Assembly: GCA_035295225.1 (NCBI GenBank)
Contig: DATGJI010000003.1
Coordinates: 1-50,550, forward strand
Direction of reading: 5' to 3'
From: Candidatus Eremiobacteraceae bacterium
GTDB lineage: Bacteria; Vulcanimicrobiota; Vulcanimicrobiia; Eremiobacterales; Eremiobacteraceae
DNA: 50,550 nucleotides
Position numbers and translations under genes: made by a program
In this document: positions 16,531-25,100 of the stretch, one piece after another
Position numbering within the stretch: position 1 is the first letter of the stretch
Layout of the letters: every line of letters starts with the position of its first letter
The notes under the pieces: model-generated
What the model saw: the letters and a program-made list of their open reading frames with translations, nothing else
What the model was told of the DNA's origin: nothing
Database searches by the model: none

Positions 16531-16562
16531 AGAGCGGCCGGGTCGGCCGCTCTTGTCTTTGT
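16531..16562 (+). terminator. Intrinsic terminator after the sigma/anti-sigma operon
   Basis: Perfect 10-bp arms AGAGCGGCCG (16531-16540) and CGGCCGCTCT (16544-16553) with a 3-base loop are followed by TGTCTTTGTT. It lies 21 bases after the anti-sigma stop. The moderately T-rich tail supports termination. It also rules out the in-frame TTG at 16553 as start of the next gene. Confidence 0.8.
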
Positions 16563-16591
16563 TCGGGGTCGGCCGAGCCGATAACAAAGCA

Positions 16592-17299
16592 ATGCACCCG
16601 GCAGCCCTGACCTTGCTCATGCACTTCGCGCGCGGCGAGCACCTGGCAGAGACGGTGAGCTCGAGCGACCGCGTCGCGTGGGTGTTGCCGAAGGTCAAGC
16701 TCGAGGCGGCGCGCCGCAACGGTATCGTCATTGTGGAAGACACCGTGAGCGTGACGATCGCCGCGCTCTCGGTCGTGAGCGCCGATGCGGCGACTGCAAC
16801 GATCCATTCAATCGCGAGGACCGTGACGCTCGACGTTCCGAGGCGAACAAGCGCGACGACGCGGTCGAATGCCGCAGCGGCCTATCGAACCGACGGCGGC
16901 CATTCCGCTTCGAGCCTTTCACCGGTCGACGCGGTTTTGGCCGACCTGCCTCACGCGGATCTCAGCCTCGGGGCGCGATGGACGACACATGAGCTCGTCC
17001 TGACCAAGCTCGGCAGCGGTGAGATGGAAATCGTCCATACCGTGACTGCTTTGTCCGACGCAAGTGCGACGATCGACGTCAAAGGTTTTGGATCGATCAC
17101 CGGCGTCGAATACGATCTGCCGCACTTGCTGCCCGGGAAGATGTTCATTTCGGGCACCGCGGTATTCGATCGCGTCAGCGGAACGTTCGTGCGTGAAACA
17201 TACGCGCTGCACAATTCGCTGATCAAACCCGATCGTGACGAGCACATCGGCTTCGACGAGCACGAAAACGTCGCGATCACGACCGTCGTTGATCCGTAA
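16592..17299 (+). CDS. Hypothetical beta-rich protein
   Basis: From the ATG at 16592 the protein has 235 residues. A longer start at 16553 would lie in the terminator stem. No signal peptide, membrane helix or catalytic motif is obvious. The second half alternates strands and turns (LSLGARWTTHELVLTKLGSG, VTALSDASATIDVKGFGSIT, MFISGTAVFDRVSGTFVRET). It faintly resembles the secreted protein at 19594-20460 (VAVGATWSFSRVALL, FTLSGSAEFDVTAG). The two could be distant paralogues flanking the glycosidase gene. The residues before the first strand domain (HPAALTLLMHFARGEHLAET) look helical. I do not recognise the family. Coding is supported by length and composition, and no Shine-Dalgarno is clear. 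Confidence 0.55.
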   Translation: MHPAALTLLMHFARGEHLAETVSSSDRVAWVLPKVKLEAARRNGIVIVEDTVSVTIAALSVVSADAATATIHSIARTVTLDVPRRTSATTRSNAAAAYRTDGGHSASSLSPVDAVLADLPHADLSLGARWTTHELVLTKLGSGEMEIVHTVTALSDASATIDVKGFGSITGVEYDLPHLLPGKMFISGTAVFDRVSGTFVRETYALHNSLIKPDRDEHIGFDEHENVAITTVVDP

Positions 17300-17307
17300 A
17301 CGGTATC

Positions 17308-17414
17308 GCGGGCCTTTATGGCCCGCCTATCGCATGTGGGGCGGGCCTTTATGGCCCGCCTATCGCATGTAGGGCGGGCCTTTATGGCCCGCCGGCGGAC
17401 CGTAAAGGTCCGCC
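17308..17414. repeat. Second palindromic repeat family: three 33-bp units plus a variant
   Basis: Three copies of GCGGGCC-TTTAT-GGCCCGC lie at 17308-17326, 17341-17359 and 17374-17392, separated by CTATCGCATGTnGG. A fourth, different hairpin GGCGGACC-GTAAA-GGTCCGCC follows directly (17394-17414). The array fills the gap between two convergent genes. Each hairpin is flanked by the GGGCGGG/CCTAC type sequence that would let copies pair with each other. The units are too short and too alike, spacers included, for a CRISPR array. Confidence 0.88.
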
Positions 17415-17420
17415 CTACGC

Positions 17421-19604
17421 TCACATCGCAGGGCCGGGATAGACCGCGCCGATGTTGCGGAGCCAGATGGAGCCGGCCATCGTATCTGCCGATGTCTGCG
17501 CCACGTATATTCGCGTCAATGTCAATGATGTGTGCGCTTGCGCCGGCAGTGCTATGCGAAGCGATCGCCAACCGAGCCAATCGACGCGGCGCGCAAGCGT
17601 GATCGTGTCCACGATGCCGCCCGGCTCCGCATAGGCGGCGCGGAGCCACTCGCCTTGTCCATCGCCGTACACGTCGAACGTCAGCGCGAGCGGCTCGCCG
17701 GCAATGGCCATCGAACCGTTCGCGTATGCTGCGCGAACGCCGGCCCCTGCAGCGATGTCGTACGAGAGCCTGGTCGCGATCGAGCCGTCCGGTGCTGAAG
17801 AGTTCGCGACCGAACCCGTCACGAGCGGCGATGACGAAGCGAATGCCCACGCTTGGGGTGAGTCGCCCACAGGCAGATCGGATGCCAGCGCCGCCACGTG
17901 GTCGCCGACATCGACGTCGGTGAAAGCGGTGACTCCGCCGGCCGTCGCCGAGACGCGGGCAACACCTGAGTGGTCGCCTGCGGTAAGCCGGCCTGCCGCA
18001 TCAATGCGCGCGTCGCCCGTGGCCGTCCATGCGACCGCGCTTGGATCGACTGCGGTCTGCTCGGAGTTCGAGTCAAGAGCCGACACTGCAAGTTGCACCG
18101 TCGAACCAAGGGGAACGTCGGGTTCGAAACCCGTGACGGTCAGCGCGCTCACGTTTGCGACCACCGAAAGATTCAACTCGCCGCGCGCAACACCATCGGC
18201 CGCCGTGACGGTGACGACGCCGGGGGCGGTCGGCACGAGAGCGCAATCGGCGTTCACCGTCGCAAGCCCGGCCGGCGCGATGGACACATCGGAGCATCCG
18301 GCGGGTGCGGCAACGGGCTGCAAGTTCGCATCCACCGCTTTGAACGTCAGCTGGTCGCGGCTGCCGACAAGCACGGCCGGCGCGGCAGCGCTCACCAATA
18401 ACCGGTCGGCCTGCCCCGGAGGCGCCGTGTTGATCAACGCAAGTCCGTCCGCGATCGCTCGCTCGCGACCGTCCGACGGCGACGTCGCTACCTGAGCGGT
18501 CGGATCGCCGAGCGCGCGGACGACCATTTCACTCGACCCCCCGCTGTCGAACGCCATCGCATCCGAAGCGCCAAGGGCGACGAACAACTGACCGAGCATC
18601 GCGCGCGTTATGCCGATCGACGAGCCAGGATGCCTTCCGTCTACTACGACGAGCCAGAGCGTCCGGCTATCGCCTGAGATCCCCGCGCCGGACAGCGGGT
18701 AGCGGACGTCCGCTTCAAGCGGCGCCGGTGTGACGGGGTCTGCGTACGGCATGCCGCCCCGAAGCAGCCGCGGTCCCCCGCCGATCGCCGTTGCGATCGT
18801 TGCCGGCGGCGGCGTTCCGTTGAATGTCACGTCGACGGTATCGCCAGTGACAAAATTCTGCGCGAGTGCGGCCGCCTGTGCGCCGTGCGCGGCGATGGCG
18901 AACTCACCCGGTGCAAGCTGCGTGAGTGCCGCGAGATTTGCCGCGGCCATCCGAACCGTGTACGCGCCGCCGGCGGCAGGACTGAGCACGACTTCGGTTG
19001 CGTCGTAGCCGGCGGTCGAGGCTAACTGCGCGGTCAAGAGCGTGAGCGGCGTCGACGCTGACCAGTCGTTGAGGGTGTTGATAGTCAGCGAGGCTCCGCG
19101 GGCGCCTTGCACTTGCGCGGTCCACACCATCGGCCCGATCGCGATCTTCCCTTGCGAATCCACAGAGAACGTCGCGGCGCCATCCGGCGCGTGCAGAAAT
19201 TGCCCGCCGACGACGAGCGCGTTCAGCGGCGAGCCCGAACCATTGATATCGAAATAGTCCGAGTTGATCCCAGCTTCTGCATGAACCGCATCCGCCATCA
19301 CGGAAAGGCGTTCGCCGGGGCCGCCGATCTCGCCATTTGCGGCGACTGCGGCAAACGACACGAGCGGATTGGTCAGATCTACGGCGAGAATCGAAACCGA
19401 AAGGGGGCCCGGCACGGTGGCGAGCGACCAACGATCGTACGTCACGCCAGGCCCGATGATCTCGCTCACCTGGCGCACGGACGAAACGATTTGCAACCCG
19501 GCCACAGGCGGAAACGCATCCAACGCAGCGGCCGGTGCGGCCGGCGCAACGTAGAGAAATAGTATGATTGCAAGCAGCCGGCCGCGCGCGCGAATGATAG
19601 ACAC
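17421..19604 (-). CDS. Secreted phosphodiester-glycosidase-like (NAGPA/DUF2233) protein with Ig-like repeats
   Basis: The protein has 727 residues and a GTG start, chosen because it gives a proper signal peptide (RARGRLLAIILFLYVAPAAPAAA). Residues ~45-390 match the NAGPA/DUF2233 domain. Signs are NSDYFDINGSGSPLNALVVG, TAIGGGPRLLRGG, LWLVVVDGRHPGSSIGITRA and the hallmark AMAFDSGGSSEMVV. Known members cleave N-acetylglucosamine or other sugars from phosphodiester linkages, including wall polymers. Residues ~400-560 look like two bacterial Ig-like (Big) modules, for example GDARIDAAGRLTAGDHSGVA. The last ~170 residues resemble a jelly-roll carbohydrate-binding module (LALTFDVYGDGQGEWLRAAY, RRVDWLGWRSLRIAL). 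A role in cell-surface polymer turnover is inferred. Its 5' end overlaps the divergent gene start by about 11 bases. Confidence 0.82.
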   Translation of the reverse strand: MSIIRARGRLLAIILFLYVAPAAPAAALDAFPPVAGLQIVSSVRQVSEIIGPGVTYDRWSLATVPGPLSVSILAVDLTNPLVSFAAVAANGEIGGPGERLSVMADAVHAEAGINSDYFDINGSGSPLNALVVGGQFLHAPDGAATFSVDSQGKIAIGPMVWTAQVQGARGASLTINTLNDWSASTPLTLLTAQLASTAGYDATEVVLSPAAGGAYTVRMAAANLAALTQLAPGEFAIAAHGAQAAALAQNFVTGDTVDVTFNGTPPPATIATAIGGGPRLLRGGMPYADPVTPAPLEADVRYPLSGAGISGDSRTLWLVVVDGRHPGSSIGITRAMLGQLFVALGASDAMAFDSGGSSEMVVRALGDPTAQVATSPSDGRERAIADGLALINTAPPGQADRLLVSAAAPAVLVGSRDQLTFKAVDANLQPVAAPAGCSDVSIAPAGLATVNADCALVPTAPGVVTVTAADGVARGELNLSVVANVSALTVTGFEPDVPLGSTVQLAVSALDSNSEQTAVDPSAVAWTATGDARIDAAGRLTAGDHSGVARVSATAGGVTAFTDVDVGDHVAALASDLPVGDSPQAWAFASSSPLVTGSVANSSAPDGSIATRLSYDIAAGAGVRAAYANGSMAIAGEPLALTFDVYGDGQGEWLRAAYAEPGGIVDTITLARRVDWLGWRSLRIALPAQAHTSLTLTRIYVAQTSADTMAGSIWLRNIGAVYPGPAM

Positions 19605-20460
19605 GCCCGCGCGTTCGCCGCACGATCGGCGTAGGCCTCATCGGTTGACGCCGCTCTGCGCTGCTATCGGTCTCGCCGTTGCTATCGTGCCCGCGGCCGG
19701 TTCGCCGAGCGTGCAAGCGTCGAACTCCGTCCAGCTCGTTCTCCATCTTGCGCCAAACACACGAATCACGGCGGCACGCACGATCACGCACGTCGTCTCG
19801 TATCAGATGAATCACACGCTCATGTCACTGCTGGGCAGCCGCGCCGCGCCGACGACGCTCGTGGACGACCGCAGCGCCATCATCGACGTCGGTGCGGATG
19901 GCACGCACGTTTCGGTCGACGACACGAGCGTCCGGCATTTCGGCGGCGCGGCGCCGAAGGACACGTCTACGGTTACCCGGCACGACAAATATATCGGCGC
20001 CCTCGCGTCTGACGGAACCCGCACACCGTCCCAAGCCAGCGTCGCGGATGCCGGCGACGGCGCGCTCGACCAATTGCCGAAGGCGCCAGTGGCCGTCGGA
20101 GCGACGTGGTCATTCTCGCGCGTGGCGCTGCTCGACCGATCGCTGGCACAAGCCACGATGACGTATACGGATACGCTCAAATCGTTGGAGCAGCGTGCCG
20201 GCCATACGATCGCGACCATCGGGGTCAGCGCGAGCGGCATGGCGCAACCGGCAAGCGACCTCGATGCCAAAGGGTTCAAAGCGGCGACGTTCACGCTCAG
20301 CGGTTCGGCGGAGTTCGATGTCACCGCAGGCCTGCCGGGCACGCAATCGTACACGGGGCACGTCGAATGGACGGCCCATCCCATGTTCACGCGGGTGGGC
20401 ATCGATTTCGACGACACGTACGCGGCGAAAGCGTGGACCGTCGCGGCGACGCATCCATGA
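19594..20460 (+). CDS. Predicted secreted hypothetical protein
   Basis: From the ATG at 19594 the protein has 288 residues (an ATG at 19564 is also in frame). Its N-terminus is Arg-rich and followed by a hydrophobic core (LTPLCAAIGLAVAIVPAAGSPSVQA), compatible with a signal peptide. The rest is beta-rich with no known catalytic motif: VLHLAPNTRITAARTITHV, VDDRSAIIDVGADGTHVSV, PVAVGATWSFSRVALL, TFTLSGSAEFDVTAGLPGTQ. It starts head-to-head with the glycosidase gene. Its stop overlaps the serine-hydrolase start by 4 bases (ATGA), suggesting an operon with the hydrolase and the SDR. I cannot name a family. The weak resemblance to the product of 16592-17299 is noted there. Confidence 0.6.
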   Translation: MIDTPARSPHDRRRPHRLTPLCAAIGLAVAIVPAAGSPSVQASNSVQLVLHLAPNTRITAARTITHVVSYQMNHTLMSLLGSRAAPTTLVDDRSAIIDVGADGTHVSVDDTSVRHFGGAAPKDTSTVTRHDKYIGALASDGTRTPSQASVADAGDGALDQLPKAPVAVGATWSFSRVALLDRSLAQATMTYTDTLKSLEQRAGHTIATIGVSASGMAQPASDLDAKGFKAATFTLSGSAEFDVTAGLPGTQSYTGHVEWTAHPMFTRVGIDFDDTYAAKAWTVAATHP

Positions 20461-21281
20461 CCGCTCTGCTGACGCCGCAGCCGGATGCCGCACTAGACAT
20501 CGTCGTACGCGAAGCGCTGAAGAGCACGGATCTCGATACGATCGGTCATGCCGTCGTGATCGATCTCCAGACGATGCGCCGCGGCCGCTATCGCGAGACG
20601 GAGAACATCTACCCCGCCAGCGTCATCAAAGTCGCGCTGATGGTCGAGGCGTACCGGCAGATCGCGGACGGCCGCCTCGATCTCGATACAGCCGTGACGG
20701 TGAGCGCGGCCAATCAGACGACGACCGCGGAGACCACACCGCTCGCGCCGGGATATCGCGCGACGCTGCGCGAGTTGATCGACCTCATGATCACGGCTTC
20801 AGACAACATCGCGACGAACGAACTCTACGACCTGCTCGGCCGCGAGACGGTGACAGAAGCGATGCGCGGCCTGGGGCTCACGACGTTTCTTGCGGGTCGC
20901 AAACTCTCCGGGTCCGAGCCGCTCATCGACGATCCCGGAATGACGGGCCGAAACCGGCTGCCGCCCGATGAGATCGCATTGCTCCTCGCGCTGATCGCAT
21001 TGGACCGCGTACCCTTCGCCGCCGAGCAGCGCGCGATACTCGCACGCTGTCTCCACAATGAGAAGCTCGCCGCCGGCCTCTCGCGCGGCGACCGATTCAT
21101 GCACAAAACCGGCGAGACGGACGAGGTGAGCCACGACGCCGGCATTCTCGTGACCTCGAATGGCCGCCGATACGTCGTCGTTCTGTACACAAGTCCCCCG
21201 CCGTTGCCCGATCGCTCGTACGCAAGCCATTACAACGCGCAGCTCGCCGAGTGGATGCGCCGCCTGCGAGAGTATCTATGA
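20457..21281 (+). CDS. Class A beta-lactamase-like serine hydrolase without signal peptide
   Basis: The protein has 274 residues. It has the serine-hydrolase triad of penicillin-recognising enzymes: SxxK in PASVIK (Ser55, Lys58), SDN in TASDNIATNEL (115-117) and KTG in MHKTGETDE (217-219). The omega loop, where class A enzymes carry ExxLN, reads SEPLIDDPGMTGRN. It keeps EP but has no obvious Glu166-Asn170 pair, so rapid deacylation is doubtful. No export signal is visible from this start, which overlaps the upstream stop as ATGA. It is better read as an esterase or peptidase-like relative than as a resistance enzyme. It overlaps the following SDR gene by 4 bases. Confidence 0.85.
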   Translation: MTALLTPQPDAALDIVVREALKSTDLDTIGHAVVIDLQTMRRGRYRETENIYPASVIKVALMVEAYRQIADGRLDLDTAVTVSAANQTTTAETTPLAPGYRATLRELIDLMITASDNIATNELYDLLGRETVTEAMRGLGLTTFLAGRKLSGSEPLIDDPGMTGRNRLPPDEIALLLALIALDRVPFAAEQRAILARCLHNEKLAAGLSRGDRFMHKTGETDEVSHDAGILVTSNGRRYVVVLYTSPPPLPDRSYASHYNAQLAEWMRRLREYL

Positions 21282-22039
21282 CGCTTGCGATCGACCTCTC
21301 CCGAACCGTCGTGCTCGTCACCGGCGGATCGCGCGGCATCGGCGAGTCCATCGTCCGACATCTCCACGCCGCGGGAGCGAGCGTCTTCTTCACGTATCAC
21401 GCAAGATCCGACCTCGCCGAGCTGCTCACATCCGAACTTGGCGAACGCGCCGCCGCCGAGCGTCTCGACATGGCTGACTTTGCCGGCATGCCGGGTCTGG
21501 TCGACGCATGCGTGCGACGATTCGGCCGATTGGACGTGCTCGTGAACAACGCCGCGATCTTCGCGACCAACCCGTTCGACGGCGACTCCTTCGATGCGTG
21601 GCGAGCCGGCTGGCGCCGTACCTTCGATATAAATGTGTTCGGAGCAGCCGATCTCGCATGGCTCGCCATCCGCCACATGCGCGATCACGGCGGCGGGCGG
21701 ATCATCAACATCGCTTCACGCGCTGCGCATCGCGGGGAACTCGAGCACGCAGATTACGGCGCGAGCAAAGCGGCGCTCGTGAACCTCACGAAATCGATCG
21801 CTCGCTCATGCGCACCGGACGGCATTCTCTCGTTTGCCGTCGCACCGGGCTTCATAGAGACCGAGATGGCGGCTCCCGACTTGGACGTCGATCGGCCAAA
21901 AATCGTCGGCGAGATTCCCGTCGGCTACGTCGGACGCCCAGACCAAGTCGCGCCCATCGTCGCCTTTCTCGCATCGCCGCTCGGATCGTATCTGAACGGC
22001 GCGACCATCGACGTCAACGGCGGGTCATACGTGCGTTAA
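21278..22039 (+). CDS. Short-chain dehydrogenase/reductase
   Basis: This is an NAD(P)-dependent oxidoreductase of 253 residues with the classical SDR layout: VVLVTGGSRGIGES (Rossmann glycine motif, ~residues 12-25), LDVLVNNAAIF, catalytic Ser in INIASRAAH, and the YGASKAAL pair of Tyr and Lys. VAPGFIETEMA and the C-terminal IDVNGGSYVR end look like FabG-type reductases. The cofactor choice loop (TYHARSDL) hints at NADP(H). The ATG overlaps the serine-hydrolase stop, so the two are translationally coupled. The substrate is unknown; a 3-oxoacyl-ACP-reductase-like activity is possible. Confidence 0.9.
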   Translation: MTLAIDLSRTVVLVTGGSRGIGESIVRHLHAAGASVFFTYHARSDLAELLTSELGERAAAERLDMADFAGMPGLVDACVRRFGRLDVLVNNAAIFATNPFDGDSFDAWRAGWRRTFDINVFGAADLAWLAIRHMRDHGGGRIINIASRAAHRGELEHADYGASKAALVNLTKSIARSCAPDGILSFAVAPGFIETEMAAPDLDVDRPKIVGEIPVGYVGRPDQVAPIVAFLASPLGSYLNGATIDVNGGSYVR

Positions 22040-22151
22040 CGCACTGGCCGCCAAGGGCGCATCACCGGGTGTAGGGAAATCAATGACGAGCAATCGGGCA
22101 TGTGAAGTGCGCCCGGATTCGCACCGCTTTGAACAAAAGTAGGAGTCATAT

Positions 22152-25100
22152 TTGCCGGACGCGCTGGTTCCTGTCGTCCTCCCATCCATGGGCGAGTCTG
22201 TCACGCAAGGAACCGTAACGGGCATTCGCAAGGCCGCCGGCGACACGATCGCCGCTGGCGAGACCATCATCGACGTGACGACCGACAAAGTAGATGTCGA
22301 GATCCCGTCCCCCGCAGCAGGCCGGATCGCGCGCATCGTCGTTAAAGACGGCGACACGGTCGAAGTCGGCGCACTGCTGGCCGAGATTCAAGTCTCCGGG
22401 TCGGAGAATGCCGACAAACCTGCCGCCGAATCTGCTTCTCCCGCGCCATCTCCGAACACGACCACCGTCGAGATGCCTTCGATCGGCGAAGCGCTCAAGC
22501 GCGGCGTCGTCAAGAATTGGCACAAGGCGGTGGGCGATATGGTTGAACGCGACGACGTGATCGTCGAGGTGGACGCGAACGGCTCGCTCATCGAGATCCC
22601 GTCGCCTGTCAGCGGACGCTTGACGCGGATAATCGCGGAGAACGGCGCGGTCGTAGAGATCGGCGCGCCGCTCTGCGAGATCGGACCGACGGACTCCGTC
22701 GCGACGCCCGCGGCGACCATCGCAAGTCCTCCGGCGCAAGAAGAATCGCGACCGAAAGCCGATGTGCCGCTTACGGCTGCGGCCCCGCAGAGATCTCAGC
22801 CGGTCGCACAGTGCTCGCCGCTTGCGCGGCGCGCCGCCGCGCTCGCCGGAATAGACATCGCCGCGGTCAACGGATCCGGGCCGGGCGGTGCCGCGCGAAA
22901 ATCCGATATCAACGCCGCGCTTGCCGCGCCCACGCCGAATCCCGCAGTAGGGCAAGCATCGCCTGCCCCGCCGGACGGTAAGACTCAGCCTCACATGCAA
23001 CCGTCGCCGAATTCAACCGCGCTCAAAGGGCCTGCTGCGGCGCTCGCCGCGGCGATGGAAACGAGCCTCAGCATTCCGACGGCGACAAGTTTCCGGACCA
23101 TCGCGGTCGGCGTGCTCGAATCTCGTCGCGCGGCGCTGAACAGCGCACTAAGACAAGCCGGACGATCCGAGAAGATCTCATTCACGCATCTCATAGCATT
23201 CGCGCTGGCGCGCGCCGCGCGAGAGATGCCGGGGATGACGGCCTCATTCCATCGTTCTGACCGCGGGCCGGAGCGGGTCGCCGGCGGCGTGCAGCTCGGT
23301 CTTGCGGTGGATCTGCAACGTAAAGACGGCACGCGGCTCCTCGTGGTCCCGGTCATCCGCAATGCAGCCGATCTGACATTCGCAGCGTTTCACGCAGCAT
23401 ATGAACAGCTCGTCGCAAAGGCGCGCGACGGAAAGCTCATGCCCGATGAATTCGCCGGCGCGACGATCACCCTGACGAATCCGGGCGCGATCGGAACGGT
23501 GGCTTCCGTGCCGCGTCTCATGGCGGGCCAAGGAGCGATCATCGCAGCCGGTGCGATCGGCTACCCGCCGGGGTTGGCGCAGTCACCGGAGCAGCTCGCG
23601 GCGTTGAACGTCTCCAAGATCATGACGCTCACGAGCACGTACGATCATCGCGTGATCCAGGGCGCGGAATCGGGCGAATTCTTGAGACGCATCGAGCAAT
23701 TGCTGGCCGGCGCAGACGACTTCTACGACCATATCGCCCAGTCGCTCAACGTCGCTATGACCATGGAAGCGCCGGCGAAACCTGCCGTTGCCGCCGGTCC
23801 GTCCCAGCCTTTGGCTGCCCAACCGGCTGAATCGTCGCCGGACCTGATCGCGGCCGCCGCTGCGGGAATGGCGCTTATCAGCCGCATCCGCACGCACGGA
23901 CACACAGCCGCGTCGCTCGACCCGCTGGAAGGACCGAAGGACGGCGATCCCGTTCTCGATCCTGCGTCGCTGCAGCTCGATGACGCGCTCGCAGCGCGCG
24001 TGCCCGCCAGCGCGTTGCGCACATATGCGCCCGGAAACACGCTCGCCGAAGTCCTGGCCAATCTCCGCTCCATCTACTGCTCCACCATCGCCTATGAAGT
24101 GGAGCACATCACGAGTCACGAGCTGCGCTCATGGCTGCGCAAGCAGATAGAATCAGGCGCGCATGTCAAGCCATTGACGCGCGAGCGAAAACTCGAGCTG
24201 CTGGACCGTCTCACGCGCGTGGAAGCGTTCGAGCGCTACCTGCGCAAGGCGTTCCTCGGCCAGAAGACGTTTTCGATCGAGGGCATCGATGCGCTCGTGC
24301 CCATGCTCGAGGAGCTGCTCCACCTGCTTGTCGACGACGGAGTCAAGAAGCTTGAGATCGGCACAGCGCATCGCGGCCGGCTTTCGCTCATCACGCATGT
24401 CGTGGACCGGCCCTACGAAGACGTTCTCGTGGAATTCGAGCAAGCCGAACTGCGCGGCGGCGAGAGCCAAGGCGACGTGACCGGCGACGTCAAGTATCAT
24501 CAGGGCGCGCAGGGCAAGTATTCCACGGCGTCCGGCGCATCGATCGACGTCGTGCTCGTCAACAATCCGAGCCATCTTGAGGCCGTGGACGGCGTTGTGG
24601 TGGGTAGGACACGCGCCGACCAGACCGATCGACGCACGCCGATCGCCACGATCGATCGATCCAAGTCCGCCGCGCTGCTCGTGCACGGCGACGCGGCGTT
24701 CACGGGTCAGGGCGTGGTAGCCGAGGTGCTGAATCTACAGGGACTTCGCGGCTACACCGTGGGTGGAACCGTGCACGTCATCGCGAACAATCAGATCGGT
24801 TTCACGACCGAGCCATCGGACGAGCGCTCTACGCGCTATGCAAGCGATTTGGCCAAGAGCGTGGACATGCCGATCGTGCATGTGAACGCGGATGACATCG
24901 AGGCATGCATCGGAGCGATCACCCTGGCCGAACAGTTTCGGCGTCAGTTCGCCCGCGATGTGCTGATCGACCTCATCGGCTACCGTCGCTTTGGCCATAA
25001 CGAAGCCGACGAGCCCGCGTACACGCAGCCGCGGATGTACGACAAGATCGCGCACCACATCACCGTCCGAGAGATTTTCGCAAAGCGGCTCTTCGATGAG

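Noticed and set aside
17308-17414. Possible short CRISPR array
   Set aside because: Units are perfect hairpins with identical short spacers of about 14 bp; there are no unique spacers and no cas genes.
17318-17602. Plus-strand frame reading repeated MARLSHVGRAF
   Set aside because: It is simply translation of the palindromic repeat array between convergent genes.
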